Shown: piece by piece, positions 8,761 to 17,009 of the stretch
How the letters are laid out: each line of letters begins with the position of its first letter
Position numbering within the stretch: the stretch's first letter is position 1
Assembly: GCF_016790065.1 (NCBI RefSeq)
Contig: NZ_JAEUPY010000630.1
Coordinates: 1-36,455, forward strand
Source: Steroidobacter sp.
GTDB lineage: Bacteria > Pseudomonadota > Gammaproteobacteria > Steroidobacterales > Steroidobacteraceae
Length of the DNA stretch: 36,455 nucleotides
Direction of reading: 5' to 3'
Notes under the pieces: generated by a model
Seen by the model: the letters and a program-made list of their open reading frames with translations, nothing else
The model's database searches: none
What the model was told of the DNA's origin: nothing
Made by a program: the position numbers and the translations under genes

Positions 8761-11439
8761 ATGACTGCCAAGCGTCTGTCGAGCGCCGACCTTCGCGCGC
8801 TGTTTCTCAATTTTTTTCGCGAGCGTAGCCACCAAGTGGTGGCGTCCAGCTCGTTGGTGCCGGGAAACGATCCGACGCTGCTGTTCACCAACGCCGGCAT
8901 GGTGCAGTTCAAGGATGTGTTTTTAGGCAAGGACAAGCGCAACTACAGTCGCGCGGCTAGCTCGCAGCGCTGTGTCCGCGCCGGCGGCAAGCACAACGAT
9001 CTCGAGAACGTCGGCTACACGGCGCGACATCACACCTTCTTCGAGATGCTGGGTAACTTCAGCTTCGGCGATTACTTCAAGAAAGACGCCATCCGCTTCG
9101 CCTGGGATTTCGTGACGGGTAAGCAATACCTGGGCATCGACCCGCAGCGCTTGATGGTCACCGTCTATCACACCGACGACGAGGCCTATGACATCTGGCT
9201 CAAGGACGTCGGCGTGCCCGCGGATCGCATCGTGCGCATCGGCGACAAGCCGGGCGGCGGGTCGGACGGCGCCGCGAAGTCCCCGTCGGGGGACAACTTC
9301 TGGCAGATGGGCGAGACGGGTCCGTGCGGACCGTGCTCGGAGATCTTCTACGACCACGGCGCGCATATTCCGGGTGGCCCGCCGGGCTCGCCGGATGCCG
9401 ATGGCGATCGCTGGATCGAGATCTGGAATCTGGTGTTCATGCAGTTCGAGCGCTCGGCGGACGGCCAGCTCACGCCGCTGCCCAAGCCTTCGGTCGATAC
9501 CGGCATGGGTCTCGAACGCACCGCTGCGGTCATGCAGGGCGTGCACTCGAACTACGAAATCGATCTGTTCGTGAATTTGATTCGCGCGGCCGCCGCTGCG
9601 ACCAACACCAAAGATCTGTCGTCGAGCTCACTGCGCGTCATCGCCGATCACATTCGTGCATGTTCGTTCCTGATCAGTGACGGCGTGTTTCCGTCGAACG
9701 AGGGTCGCGGCTACGTGCTCCGTCGCATCATTCGTCGCGCCGTTCGTCACGGCTATCAGCTCGGCCAGACTCAGGTGTTCTTTTACACGCTGGTGGCTGC
9801 GCTCGAGCAGGAGATGGGCGAGGCCTACCCGGAGCTGCGCACGCAGCGCGCGCAGATCGAGCGCGTGCTCAAGCAAGAGGAAGAGCGCTTCGCCGAGACG
9901 CTGTCTCAGGGCATGGTGTTGCTGGATCAGGCAATCGCCGGCCTCGGCGGCAACAAGGAAATTCCCGGCGAAACGGTGTTCAAACTGTACGACACCTTTG
10001 GTTTTCCGTCGGACCTCACCGCAGACATCGCGCGCGAGCGCGGTCTCACCATCGACGAAGTTGGCTTCGATGCAGCGATGCAGGCGCAGAAGGACCAGAG
10101 CAAGGCCGCTAGCAAGTTCGGCGTGGATCTGCGCGCCGGGGTGTCGTTGGACGACAAGACCAACTTCAGCGGTTACGAGAACCTTTCCGATCTCGGCAAC
10201 ATCGTGGCATTGCTTCGCGGTAAAGAGCGCGTGGATGTGCTTCGTGCCGGCGAAGAAGGCCAGGTCATTCTGGACCACACTCCCTTTTACGCGGAGAGCG
10301 GCGGCCAGGTTGGCGATGCCGGTGAGTTGCTCGACGCTGGCAGCAAGTTCGAAGTGCTGGACACGCAGAAGATCGGCAGCGCGTTTGCGCATGTGGGTCG
10401 CGTGAAGCAAGGCGAACTGCGCGTCGGCTCGCGCGTCGAAGCGCATGTCGACGGAGATCGTCGTCGCGCGACGATGGCCAATCACTCGGCCACGCATCTG
10501 CTACACGCGGCTTTGCGTAAAGTCCTCGGCACTCACGTGACGCAGAAGGGTTCGTTGGTCGCGCCAGATCGGCTGCGCTTCGACTTCGCGCACTTTTCCG
10601 CGGTCACGCCGGAAGAATTGAAGCAGATCGAGCAGCTGGTGAACGCCGAAATTCGGGCCAATGCGCCGGCCGAAACCAAGCTGATGCCCTACGAAGCCGC
10701 GGTCGAGTCCGGCGCCATGGCGCTGTTCGGTGAGAAGTACGCCGACGAAGTGCGCGTGCTCAGCTTCGGCGGCTTCTCCACGGAGCTGTGCGGCGGCACT
10801 CATGTGAGCCGTGCCGGCGATATCGGCTTGTTCAAGATCCTCAGCGAGGGTGGCATTCAGTCCGGCGTTCGGCGCATCGAGGCCGTCACTGGCCAAGGCG
10901 CGTACGAATGGATCTCGCAGACGGATCGCGTGCTGCGCGACGTGGCCTCGCTAGTAAAAGCGGGGCGCGAGGATGTCGAGGACAAAGTCCGACAGCTGCT
11001 GGATCGTAGCCGCAAGCTGGAAAAGGAAGTGGCCGCGCTCAAGTCCAAGCTGGCTAGTGGACAAGGCAATGACCTGTCGAGTTCCGCGGTCGATGTCGGC
11101 GGGCTGAAAGTCGTCGCGACTCGCGTCGATGGCGCGGATGCGCCGGCGTTGCGTGATGCAGTGGATCAATTGAAAAACAAGCTGCAGTCCGCAGCTATCG
11201 TGCTCGCGTCCGTGCAGGATGCGGACAAAGTGGTGTTAATCGCGGGTGTGACCGCGGACCAGACCTCCAAGGTGAAGGCCGGCGAGCTGGTGAACTTTGT
11301 TGCACAACAAGTGGGTGGGCGTGGCGGCGGCCGAGCGGATCTCGCGCAAGCTGGCGGCAACGATCCCAGCAAGTTGGACGATGCGTTGGCAGCTGTCGTG
11401 TCCTGGATCGAGTCCAAAGTCACGGCAAAAACAGCATGA
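8761..11439 (+). CDS. alaS: Alanyl-tRNA synthetase
   Basis: 892 residues. AlaRS charges tRNA-Ala and clears Ser- and Gly-tRNA-Ala through its editing domain. The class II catalytic core starts with [14 protein letters not shown] and contains [18 protein letters not shown] and [14 protein letters not shown]. The editing domain shows [11 protein letters not shown] near residue 575 and the zinc-binding [15 protein letters not shown] near residue 676. A coiled-coil C-Ala region follows and ends with the family-typical [15 protein letters not shown] near residue 860. The start ATG at 8761 lies 33 bp after recX; no strong Shine-Dalgarno is seen. In gammaproteobacteria alaS usually follows recA-recX and precedes csrA, as here. 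The aspartokinase gene often found between alaS and csrA in pseudomonads is absent. Confidence 0.98.
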   Translation: MTAKRLSSADLRALFLNFFRERSHQVVASSSLVPGNDPTLLFTNAGMVQFKDVFLGKDKRNYSRAASSQRCVRAGGKHNDLENVGYTARHHTFFEMLGNFSFGDYFKKDAIRFAWDFVTGKQYLGIDPQRLMVTVYHTDDEAYDIWLKDVGVPADRIVRIGDKPGGGSDGAAKSPSGDNFWQMGETGPCGPCSEIFYDHGAHIPGGPPGSPDADGDRWIEIWNLVFMQFERSADGQLTPLPKPSVDTGMGLERTAAVMQGVHSNYEIDLFVNLIRAAAAATNTKDLSSSSLRVIADHIRACSFLISDGVFPSNEGRGYVLRRIIRRAVRHGYQLGQTQVFFYTLVAALEQEMGEAYPELRTQRAQIERVLKQEEERFAETLSQGMVLLDQAIAGLGGNKEIPGETVFKLYDTFGFPSDLTADIARERGLTIDEVGFDAAMQAQKDQSKAASKFGVDLRAGVSLDDKTNFSGYENLSDLGNIVALLRGKERVDVLRAGEEGQVILDHTPFYAESGGQVGDAGELLDAGSKFEVLDTQKIGSAFAHVGRVKQGELRVGSRVEAHVDGDRRRATMANHSATHLLHAALRKVLGTHVTQKGSLVAPDRLRFDFAHFSAVTPEELKQIEQLVNAEIRANAPAETKLMPYEAAVESGAMALFGEKYADEVRVLSFGGFSTELCGGTHVSRAGDIGLFKILSEGGIQSGVRRIEAVTGQGAYEWISQTDRVLRDVASLVKAGREDVEDKVRQLLDRSRKLEKEVAALKSKLASGQGNDLSSSAVDVGGLKVVATRVDGADAPALRDAVDQLKNKLQSAAIVLASVQDADKVVLIAGVTADQTSKVKAGELVNFVAQQVGGRGGGRADLAQAGGNDPSKLDDALAAVVSWIESKVTAKTA

Positions 11440-11591
11440 AACTGTCAACAGTGATTGCGCGAACTGCAGGCCCGCAAGGAAGCTGATTAACTGCGCGCGC
11501 TTTCGCTATTTTTGCCGCGTTATGTAGCCCGAAAACCCACGAAGTAGAATTTTTTGATACTGGGGAAAATTCGGGTCGCACTCAGAATTAA

Positions 11592-11619
11592 TTGGTGCGA
11601 ACATATTAAAAAATATATT
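11592..11619 (+). promoter_or_regulatory. Possible sigma-70 promoter for csrA
   Basis: TTGGTG (11592-11597) and TATATT (11614-11619) are separated by 16 bp in the only strongly AT-rich patch between alaS and csrA. If used, it gives a csrA leader of about 160 nt that includes both hairpins. The match is moderate. Confidence 0.35.
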
Positions 11620-11632
11620 GTCTTTCCTGTGA

Positions 11633-11674
11633 GGGTAATTTCGATATTCAGGGAAATCCCGATCCCCATTACCC
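11633..11674 (+). repeat. Inverted repeat in the csrA leader
   Basis: GGGTAAT (11633-11639) and ATTACCC (11668-11674) form a perfect 7-bp stem enclosing a smaller stem GGGA/TCCC at 11651-11660. The inner stem presents a GGA motif. No T-run follows, so a leader RNA structure is more likely than a terminator. Confidence 0.45.
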
Positions 11675-11725
11675 GAGCTGCTGACCTACTCTCGATTTCG
11701 AATGAAAGTGCGCGCGCTGTGGGAG

Positions 11726-11743
11726 GGCGGTGATTCCACCGCC
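11726..11743 (+). repeat. GC-rich hairpin just upstream of csrA
   Basis: GGCGGTG (11726-11732) pairs perfectly with CACCGCC (11737-11743) around an ATTC loop, giving a very stable 7-bp stem 44 nt before the csrA start. A GGA lies at its 5' foot. It could influence CsrA binding or ribosome access. Confidence 0.5.
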
Positions 11744-11787
11744 GGCAACCGCAACTTGATCATTCGGCTGACAGCAAGGAGCGAACC

Positions 11788-12006
11788 ATGTTGATTCTGA
11801 CAAGGCGCGTCGGTGAGACCGTGATGATAGGTAACGACATCACAGTGACCGTCCTAGGCGTCAAGGGCAACCAGGTGCGTGTTGGTGTAAACGCGCCGAA
11901 AGAGGTTGCCGTCCATCGTGAAGAGATCTACGAGCGCATCAAGCGTGAGGAACAGGCGGCGGGTGGTGGCGCAGCGAAGCGTCCCATTACCGGCGCAGGC
12001 TCCTAA
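11788..12006 (+). CDS. csrA: CsrA/RsmA, global post-transcriptional regulator
   Basis: 72 residues. CsrA is a dimeric RNA-binding protein that recognises GGA motifs in leaders and represses translation or alters mRNA stability. The family core is intact: [18 protein letters not shown] at the start, with the Arg6/Arg7 pair, then [18 protein letters not shown], and [16 protein letters not shown] with the RNA-contacting Arg44-type residue. The tail ([17 protein letters not shown]) is longer than E. coli CsrA (61 residues) but such variable tails are usual. The start has a strong Shine-Dalgarno AAGGAG six bases upstream. Position before tRNA-Ser(GCU) matches the conserved order. The structured leader suggests autoregulation. 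Confidence 0.97.
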   Translation: MLILTRRVGETVMIGNDITVTVLGVKGNQVRVGVNAPKEVAVHREEIYERIKREEQAAGGGAAKRPITGAGS

Positions 12007-12070
12007 GAGGTTCGTAGTTCGTAATTTGCCTTGTCGCGGGGTGACGTGGCCCGCCACTCCCGCGAGGCTC

Positions 12071-12106
12071 AGGGTGTAGACGCGAAAAGCGTCGCACTCC
12101 GACCCT
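12071..12106 (+). terminator. Nested hairpin after csrA, possible terminator
   Basis: AGGGT (12071-12075) pairs with ACCCT (12102-12106), enclosing GACGC (12079-12083) and GCGTC (12089-12093) with a GAAAA loop. Only three T residues end the structure, so termination here is uncertain. Confidence 0.35.
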
Positions 12107-12181
12107 TTACCTAACGGGCCACGGCCAGTATTCTTGCCGGCCTTCACGGACCTGGGTGTCACGCCCTGGTGGTCCGGCGCC

Positions 12182-12272
12182 GGAGAGTTGGCCGAGTGGT
12201 CGAAGGCGCACCCCTGCTAAGGGTGTATGGGTCAAAAGCCCATCGAGGGTTCGAATCCCTCACTCTCCGCCA
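12182..12272 (+). tRNA. tRNA-Ser (GCU)
   Basis: A 91-nt class II tRNA. The acceptor stem GGAGAGT (12182-12188) pairs with ACTCTCC (12262-12268), followed by discriminator G and an encoded CCA (12270-12272). The anticodon loop CTGCTAA gives anticodon GCT at 12216-12218, reading AGC and AGU serine codons. A long variable arm and the T-arm with GGTTCGAATCC are present. Location right after csrA is the usual gammaproteobacterial arrangement. Confidence 0.97.
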
Positions 12273-12285
12273 TCTATGAAGAAGG

Positions 12286-12306
12286 GCCCTCGCAAGAGGG
12301 CTTTTT
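12286..12306 (+). terminator. Rho-independent terminator after tRNA-Ser
   Basis: GCCCTC (12286-12291), loop GCAA, GAGGGC (12296-12301), then TTTTT. A 6-bp GC-rich stem with a stable GNRA tetraloop and a T-run, 13 nt past the tRNA 3' end. Confidence 0.9.
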
Positions 12307-12309
12307 CAT

Positions 12310-12662
12310 TTGGGCGGACGGTAGACCCCCATGGGTTCGGCTCGGCGGACCGGCGGGTCCTTTTCCCTCGAGCTATTACAAATTGTTACAACTCGCGCCC
12401 CGACGGGTGCCGGCCCAATAGCGATTTCGATCGGTTGGCGGAGCTGCCGAGCGGCAACGCCGAGCGAACTCGAAACGCGACAGCGAGCCGCTGTTCGCAC
12501 CACCGTGTGAGAGCTCGGCAAAAAAACAAAACAAACATTGCCAACTCACGTTAAGGAATCGACTGGCGGATTCTTATATATGAGTGTTGCGAGGTTTCGG
12601 TCACCGCGAAACTCTGTCGGCAATTTTCGTACTCGATAAAGTCGGGCGCACCAGAAGAAGCG
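12310..12662. other. Intergenic region between tRNA-Ser and the histidine kinase operon
   Basis: About 350 bp without a supported gene. A second short hairpin (GGACC at 12347-12351, GGTCC at 12356-12360, followed by TTTT) could be a backup terminator. An A-rich patch lies near 12519-12537. A perfect -10 hexamer sits just past its end. Short overlapping frames here have no recognisable protein features. Confidence 0.6.
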
Positions 12663-12667
12663 TTGCC

Positions 12668-12673
12668 TATAAT
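12668..12673 (+). promoter_or_regulatory. Perfect -10 element for the kinase/KaiC-like/receiver operon
   Basis: TATAAT followed by a GC-rich stretch (CCGCGC) lies 34 bp before the kinase ATG. No good -35 is found 16-18 bp upstream, so an activator or an alternative spacing may be needed. Transcription starting near 12680 would rule out an in-frame TTG start at 12663. Confidence 0.5.
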
Positions 12674-12707
12674 CCGCGCTCCTTTCACCAGGAACAACAA
12701 CGATGCG

Positions 12708-13463
12708 ATGAGCATCCCATCGCCCCCCGCAGATCTAGAACGGATCATCGAAGAATTGCGCGCGGCGATCGCAGCTCGTGACGAGTTCATTGCTATCGCT
12801 GCCCACGAATTGCGCAATCCCATGACGCCCATCATGGGTCAGGTGCAGCTGCTATTGTCCCGCGCGCGGCGCGAGCAGGCTTCTCCGAACCTGCTGCAAG
12901 GATTGGAAACATTGCAGGTCGCGGTCGATCACTATGTGCACCGGGCGACCACGCTGCTGGAAATCACTCGTCTGAATGCCGAGCAAGTAACGCTCGAGCT
13001 GACTCACTTCGACTTCCGTGAGTTGGTCCGCGAATGCGCGCGCAAATATGAACAACTGGCCGCGCGAGCCGGCTCGACGTTGCATTGTGAGGTGCCGCCG
13101 TCGCCGGTCGAGGGAACGTGGGACCGTCTCGCCAGCGAACAGATTCTGGACAATCTGGTGTCCAACGCCATCCGTTACGGCGACGGCAAGCCGGTGAAGA
13201 TCGAGCTGACCAGCGAGATCGCCGAGGTGCTGTTGCGTGTGGTCGATCACGGTATCGGCGTGGCGCCCGAGGATCGCGAGCGCATTTTCCAGCGCTTCGA
13301 GCGGGCTGGCGGCATGCCGCGCAGTGGCGGATTCGGCATCGGTCTGTGGCTGTCGAGCAAGCTGGTGCGGGCTCAGTCCGGCACGCTGGAGCTTCACAGC
13401 GAGATGGCGCTCGGTTCCACCTTCACAGTCCGATTGCCGCGCGATGTCAGAGCTTCAAGGTAG
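12708..13463 (+). CDS. Soluble sensor-less histidine kinase
   Basis: 251 residues from the ATG at 12708; AGGAA at 12690-12694 may be the Shine-Dalgarno, though spacing is long. The H-box FIAIAAHELRNPMTPIMG places the phospho-acceptor His at residue 33. The catalytic domain has the N-box QILDNLVSNAIRYG, the G1 box DHGIGVAPEDRERIFQRFERAGG and the G2 box GGFGIGLWLSSKLV. Only about 30 residues, a short predicted coiled coil, precede the H-box. There is no PAS, GAF, HAMP or membrane segment, so the protein carries no sensory domain of its own and is cytoplasmic. It is followed 34 bp later by a KaiC-like ATPase and then a receiver, so the ATPase is the likeliest source of input and the receiver the likeliest target. 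That wiring is inference. Confidence 0.92.
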   Translation: MSIPSPPADLERIIEELRAAIAARDEFIAIAAHELRNPMTPIMGQVQLLLSRARREQASPNLLQGLETLQVAVDHYVHRATTLLEITRLNAEQVTLELTHFDFRELVRECARKYEQLAARAGSTLHCEVPPSPVEGTWDRLASEQILDNLVSNAIRYGDGKPVKIELTSEIAEVLLRVVDHGIGVAPEDRERIFQRFERAGGMPRSGGFGIGLWLSSKLVRAQSGTLELHSEMALGSTFTVRLPRDVRASR

Positions 13464-13497
13464 AATCCGGTGAGGACACGCGAGGATTCACGGTCAC

Positions 13498-15051
13498 TTG
13501 AACAACAAAGAGCTGCATGGGGAGTCGGCGCTGGAGCGAATCGCTACCGGCGTGCCTGGGCTGGATGAAGTCCTCAAGGGCGGCTTCTACGAAGGCGCCG
13601 TCTACATCGTGCGAGGCACGCCCGGTGCCGGCAAGACGATTCTCGCCAATCAGATCTGTTTCCATCAGGCCCGGCAGGGCAAGCGCGCGCTGTTCGTAAC
13701 CCTGCTTGCCGAAAATCACGCACGCATGCTCCAGCATCTGGAGCAGATGAGCTTCTACGACAGCCACCTGATTCCCAAGTACGTCTACTACATCAGCGCG
13801 TTCCGAGTGCTGGAGGAGAACGGCCTGAAGGGAATGATGGATCTGCTGCGTCGGGAAATGAAGGCGCACGAAGCGACCATACTCATTCTCGACGGATTGA
13901 TTGCGGTTGAGGAAACCAGCACCTCGGATCGGGAGTTCCGGAAGTTCATCCACGAGTTGCAGGCGCATGCGGCCGCTGCCGGTTGCTGCACGTTACTGCT
14001 GACGAATGGTCGCCGTGGTGAGTATCACCCGGAACACACGATGGTGGATGGCTTGGTCACTCTCGAAGACGTGCCCTACGGCAAACGCCGGCAACGCGAA
14101 CTGGAAGTTCGCAAGTTCCGCGGTTCGGCGAGCCTGCGCGGTCGGCATCCCTTTCAGATCACCGACGACGGATTGGTGGTGCATCCCCGGCCGGAATCGC
14201 GCTTCCTGCGTAATACCGCCTCGGGCAATAGCGGTACGATTTCCACCGGCGTCGACCAGATCGACAACATGACCGGCGGCGGGCTGTTGGCCGATTCCTC
14301 GACGCTGCTGCTCGGGCCGTCGGGCGCCGGCAAGACCACGCTGGGCACCGCGTTTTTGCAGAAGTCGAGCAAGGCCGAGCCCGGCTTGCACTTCGGCTTC
14401 TATGAATCGCCCGAGCGCCTGATCGGCAACGCCAAGCTCATCGGCATCGATTTGCAGTCGCGCGTCGATGCCGGTCACCTGGAAATCCTGTGGCGCCCGC
14501 CGGTCGAGCGCATCCTGGACAGCTTGGGCAACGAGCTGATCGACGCTGTCCGTCGGCGCAAGGTGCGGCGGTTGTTCATCGACGGTTGGGGCGGCTTCGC
14601 CGCGGCGGCCGAGACTGCGGACCGCTTGAGTCCGTTCTTCGCTGCCATCGCCAACGAGCTGCGCAGCCTCGGCGTCACCACCATTTGCGCGATGGAGACG
14701 GCCAATCTCATCGGGCCGGATCTGCATCTGCCGGCAGAAGGCGTCTCGGCGGTGGCCGAGAACATGATCCTGCTGCGCTATGCCGAGTATCAGAACCAGC
14801 TCCGCCGCATGATTTCCATCATGAAGGTTCGCGGCAGTGGCTTCGATCACACGCTGCGAGAATTCGAGATCGGTGCGCTAGGCCTGCATCTGCTGGACAG
14901 CTTCAAGAACGCCGAAGGCGTGCTGACAGGCTTGGGGACCGAGCGCGCCAGCAACAGCAGCCGTCCCGCCAAGCACGCCAAAAAGTCCTCGTCGGTCAAA
15001 AAGACCGCGACAGGACGACGCACCAACGTTCGACGTCGCGGCAAGGCCTAG
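13498..15051 (+). CDS. Double-domain KaiC-like RecA-superfamily ATPase
   Basis: 517 residues from a TTG at 13498 (GAGGA about 11 bp upstream; no in-frame ATG is suitable). Two KaiC domains are visible. Domain 1 has Walker A GTPGAGKT at 40-47 and Walker B TILILDG with Asp132. Domain 2 has GPSGAGKT at 273-280 and Walker B RRLFIDGW with Asp362. Against cyanobacterial KaiC from memory, the paired catalytic glutamates are altered: LFVTLLAENH (65-74) in domain 1 and FGFYES (299-304) in domain 2. In the region of the KaiC phosphosites, EGVSAVAENMILL keeps the Ser (417) but has Ala in place of the Thr. Residues 484-517 are a Lys/Arg/Ser-rich tail. It is flanked by the kinase and, after 3 bp, by a receiver. 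No KaiA or KaiB is nearby, so a clock is unlikely; a phosphorelay modulator fits better. Confidence 0.9.
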   Translation: MNNKELHGESALERIATGVPGLDEVLKGGFYEGAVYIVRGTPGAGKTILANQICFHQARQGKRALFVTLLAENHARMLQHLEQMSFYDSHLIPKYVYYISAFRVLEENGLKGMMDLLRREMKAHEATILILDGLIAVEETSTSDREFRKFIHELQAHAAAAGCCTLLLTNGRRGEYHPEHTMVDGLVTLEDVPYGKRRQRELEVRKFRGSASLRGRHPFQITDDGLVVHPRPESRFLRNTASGNSGTISTGVDQIDNMTGGGLLADSSTLLLGPSGAGKTTLGTAFLQKSSKAEPGLHFGFYESPERLIGNAKLIGIDLQSRVDAGHLEILWRPPVERILDSLGNELIDAVRRRKVRRLFIDGWGGFAAAAETADRLSPFFAAIANELRSLGVTTICAMETANLIGPDLHLPAEGVSAVAENMILLRYAEYQNQLRRMISIMKVRGSGFDHTLREFEIGALGLHLLDSFKNAEGVLTGLGTERASNSSRPAKHAKKSSSVKKTATGRRTNVRRRGKA

Positions 15052-15054
15052 CAC

Positions 15055-15426
15055 ATGCAAACGGTGCTGGTCGTCGACGATGAGTTCGGCGTGGCCGAGG
15101 TGCTGCAGTCCATTCTAGAAGACGAAGGCTATCGGGTTGCCACGGCCATCAACGGCAAGCAGGCGCTGGCGCGCCTGACCGAGCTCACGCCCGACCTCAT
15201 CATGCTCGACTACATGATGCCCATCCTGGACGGCACCCAAACCCTGGCCGCCATTCGCAAGCACCCGACCCTGGCCCGCGTCCCGGTCATCATGATGAGT
15301 TCCCTGGAAGAAGCGGCGGTGCGCGAGACCTGCACCGACTACAACAGCTTCATGCGCAAGCCATTTCGTGCCGCGGCTGTGCTCAAGACAGTGGCCCAGT
15401 TGCTGGGGCCCGTGGACCGCGAGTAA
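15055..15426 (+). CDS. Stand-alone response regulator receiver protein
   Basis: 123 residues, a CheY-like receiver with no output domain. The acidic pair is Asp8-Asp9 (VLVVDDEF), the phospho-acceptor is Asp52 in LIMLDYMMP, the conserved hydroxyl residue is Ser82 (VIMMSS) and the conserved Lys is Lys102 (FMRKPF). The ATG lies 3 bp after the stop of the KaiC-like gene, so translation is probably coupled. It is the obvious phosphate acceptor for the kinase two genes upstream. Without an effector domain it must act by protein contact, possibly on the KaiC-like ATPase or in a longer phosphorelay with a partner encoded elsewhere. Last gene of this three-gene operon. Confidence 0.93.
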   Translation: MQTVLVVDDEFGVAEVLQSILEDEGYRVATAINGKQALARLTELTPDLIMLDYMMPILDGTQTLAAIRKHPTLARVPVIMMSSLEEAAVRETCTDYNSFMRKPFRAAAVLKTVAQLLGPVDRE

Positions 15427-15502
15427 CCCCTGTTCGGCCTGCAAGCAGCGGCGTCGGCTGGCCCCGGTCTGAAGAGCTTATTACGGGATCTGACCGGTCC
15501 TG

Positions 15503-15531
15503 TTGAAATGTAGAAAATCCATCAGCACAAT
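15503..15531 (+). promoter_or_regulatory. Probable promoter for the Tat amidohydrolase operon
   Basis: TTGAAA (15503-15508) and CACAAT (15526-15531) are 17 bp apart. Start of transcription near 15538 would leave about 20 nt of leader, including the GAGG Shine-Dalgarno at 15548-15551. A GACCGGTC palindrome lies just upstream at 15492-15499. Confidence 0.45.
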
Positions 15532-15557
15532 CGGGACTCCCTACAGTGAGGCCCGCT

Positions 15558-16994
15558 ATGCCGACACGCAGAGATTTCTTCGCAACCAGCGCGCTCGGCC
15601 TGGGTGCTTTGCCGGCACTGAGTGCGACGGCCGCCGCGAGCGGTGCCAGCGGCGCCAGCATTTCTCAGCAGCTCGCCAAGACGGATCCGGTGGCTGCGCG
15701 GCTCTACGAGACCATTCGCACCATGCCGGTCGATGACACGCACTGTCATCCCATCTCGGATCGCGACCGGGTGATGACTCGCGACAGTTTCATCGAACGC
15801 ATCGCGCTGCCGGCATTCCCCGGCCCGAACTATTTCCCGGAAGGTGTTTACGACAAGTGGCACGCCGGCGATGAGCGCACGCGCGCCGATCTGGACAAGC
15901 GTTATCAGGTCGGCAAGAAGCTCGCGACCATCAACAATCATTTCGCCGAGTCGGTGTTCACCAAGTTCATGGTGAAAGAGATGGCGTCGTTCCTCGGTTG
16001 CGAACCGCGTTTCGAAGCCGTGATGGAAGCACGCAATGCTCACCAGAAAAATTACTACGGCTACGTCAACTCGCTGTTCCGGGATACGAACATCGAGAAC
16101 GCCATGATCGATACCGGTTATGCCGATGGTCTGGATGCCGCCGGCGTGCGTAAGTTCTCTGACGCGATCAAGCCGACGCGCACGCGACTGATCGCACGCG
16201 TCGAAACCATTCAAGACGACTTGCTGAAACAAAAACTGTCGTTCCCAGAAATGCGCGACGCCTTCCTGAAGCGCGTGCGCGATGCGCTCGATGGCACCGG
16301 TAATTTCGGCGATCGCTCGTACGGCATGAAGTCGTACCTGTTGCCGGCCGTCGGTGTGATCAAGCCGGTCTACGACGAAGCCGCCGCGGCGAAATCCTAC
16401 GAGGAGTTGCGTGCTGCCGAAGCCAAGCCGTTCGCCGATCGCGAAGTGCAGGCGCGCCAGGGCAAGACGTTCCTGGAATACACGCTAACGTTGGCGTTGG
16501 AAGAATGTTTGGCGCGCGACATGCCCATGCAGTTCCATGCCGGCGACGGCGAGGCGCCGAGCGTCATCCTGCGCAATCAGCAGCCGTACTATCTGGAAGA
16601 GTTCGTGCGCTTCGATCGCGACGGCATGATGCGCATGCCCAAGATCATTCCAATTCACGCCGGTTATCCGCTGGTGAGCGAGGCGGCGTGGTTGAGTCAT
16701 CTGTACACCAATTGTTATTTCGAGCTGTCGTTGATGACGCCGTTCATTCACCAGGGCCTGGTGCGTCGTTATCTGGAAATCATGGAAGCGGTGCCGCTGT
16801 CCAAGATTCTATTCGGCAGCGACGCGTATCACTTGCCGGAGCTGTATTGGCTGGCGGCGCGCTGGGGCAAGCGTTTCCTTACGCAGGCGCTGGCGGTCTA
16901 CGTCACTGAAGGAATTCTCAGCGAGGAGGAAGCGCTGGAGGGAGCGCGGATGATTCTTTATAAGAACAATCGCGCGGTCTACAACCTAAAGTAA
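15558..16994 (+). CDS. Tat-exported amidohydrolase, FluG N-terminal-domain-like
   Basis: 478 residues from the ATG at 15558, with GAGG six bases upstream; an in-frame GTG at 15546 is less likely. The N-terminus MPTRRDFFATSALGLGALPAL is a Tat signal peptide. The metal-binding entry motif DDTHCHPISDRD follows near residue 60. Later motifs typical of the amidohydrolase-2 fold are MPMQFHAGDGEAPS (His), IIPIHAGYP (His) and KILFGSDAYHLPELYW (Asp). The C-terminal half resembles the amidohydrolase domain fused to glutamine synthetase in FluG-type proteins. Reaction and substrate are unknown; decarboxylase or hydrolase activity is possible. The cytochrome b gene follows after 15 bp, so periplasmic hydrolysis may be linked to the redox pair downstream, or the genes may only share a transcript. 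Confidence 0.85.
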   Translation: MPTRRDFFATSALGLGALPALSATAAASGASGASISQQLAKTDPVAARLYETIRTMPVDDTHCHPISDRDRVMTRDSFIERIALPAFPGPNYFPEGVYDKWHAGDERTRADLDKRYQVGKKLATINNHFAESVFTKFMVKEMASFLGCEPRFEAVMEARNAHQKNYYGYVNSLFRDTNIENAMIDTGYADGLDAAGVRKFSDAIKPTRTRLIARVETIQDDLLKQKLSFPEMRDAFLKRVRDALDGTGNFGDRSYGMKSYLLPAVGVIKPVYDEAAAAKSYEELRAAEAKPFADREVQARQGKTFLEYTLTLALEECLARDMPMQFHAGDGEAPSVILRNQQPYYLEEFVRFDRDGMMRMPKIIPIHAGYPLVSEAAWLSHLYTNCYFELSLMTPFIHQGLVRRYLEIMEAVPLSKILFGSDAYHLPELYWLAARWGKRFLTQALAVYVTEGILSEEEALEGARMILYKNNRAVYNLK

Positions 16995-17009
16995 CTACGG
17001 CATCCAAGC

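Larger units (their letters stand above)
11440..11787 (+). other. Intergenic leader region between alaS and csrA
   Basis: 348 bp with no credible gene. It holds an AT-rich promoter candidate (11592-11619), a large inverted repeat (11633-11674), a GC-rich hairpin (11726-11743) and the csrA Shine-Dalgarno AAGGAG (11776-11781). GGA trinucleotides, the core of CsrA binding sites, occur at 11652, 11722 and within the Shine-Dalgarno. Autoregulation by CsrA is therefore plausible but inferred. No Rho-independent terminator for alaS is evident. Confidence 0.6.

Noticed and set aside
11721-11760. Resemblance to part of the FMN (RFN) riboswitch: GGGCGG, GATTCC, CCGCCGGC
   Set aside because: Only one short arm resembles the element; the other conserved RFN segments, such as AGTCCGGAT, are absent and csrA is not a riboflavin gene.
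12663-12707. Earlier TTG start for the histidine kinase
   Set aside because: It would place a perfect TATAAT box inside the coding region and adds residues without homology; the ATG at 12708 fits better.
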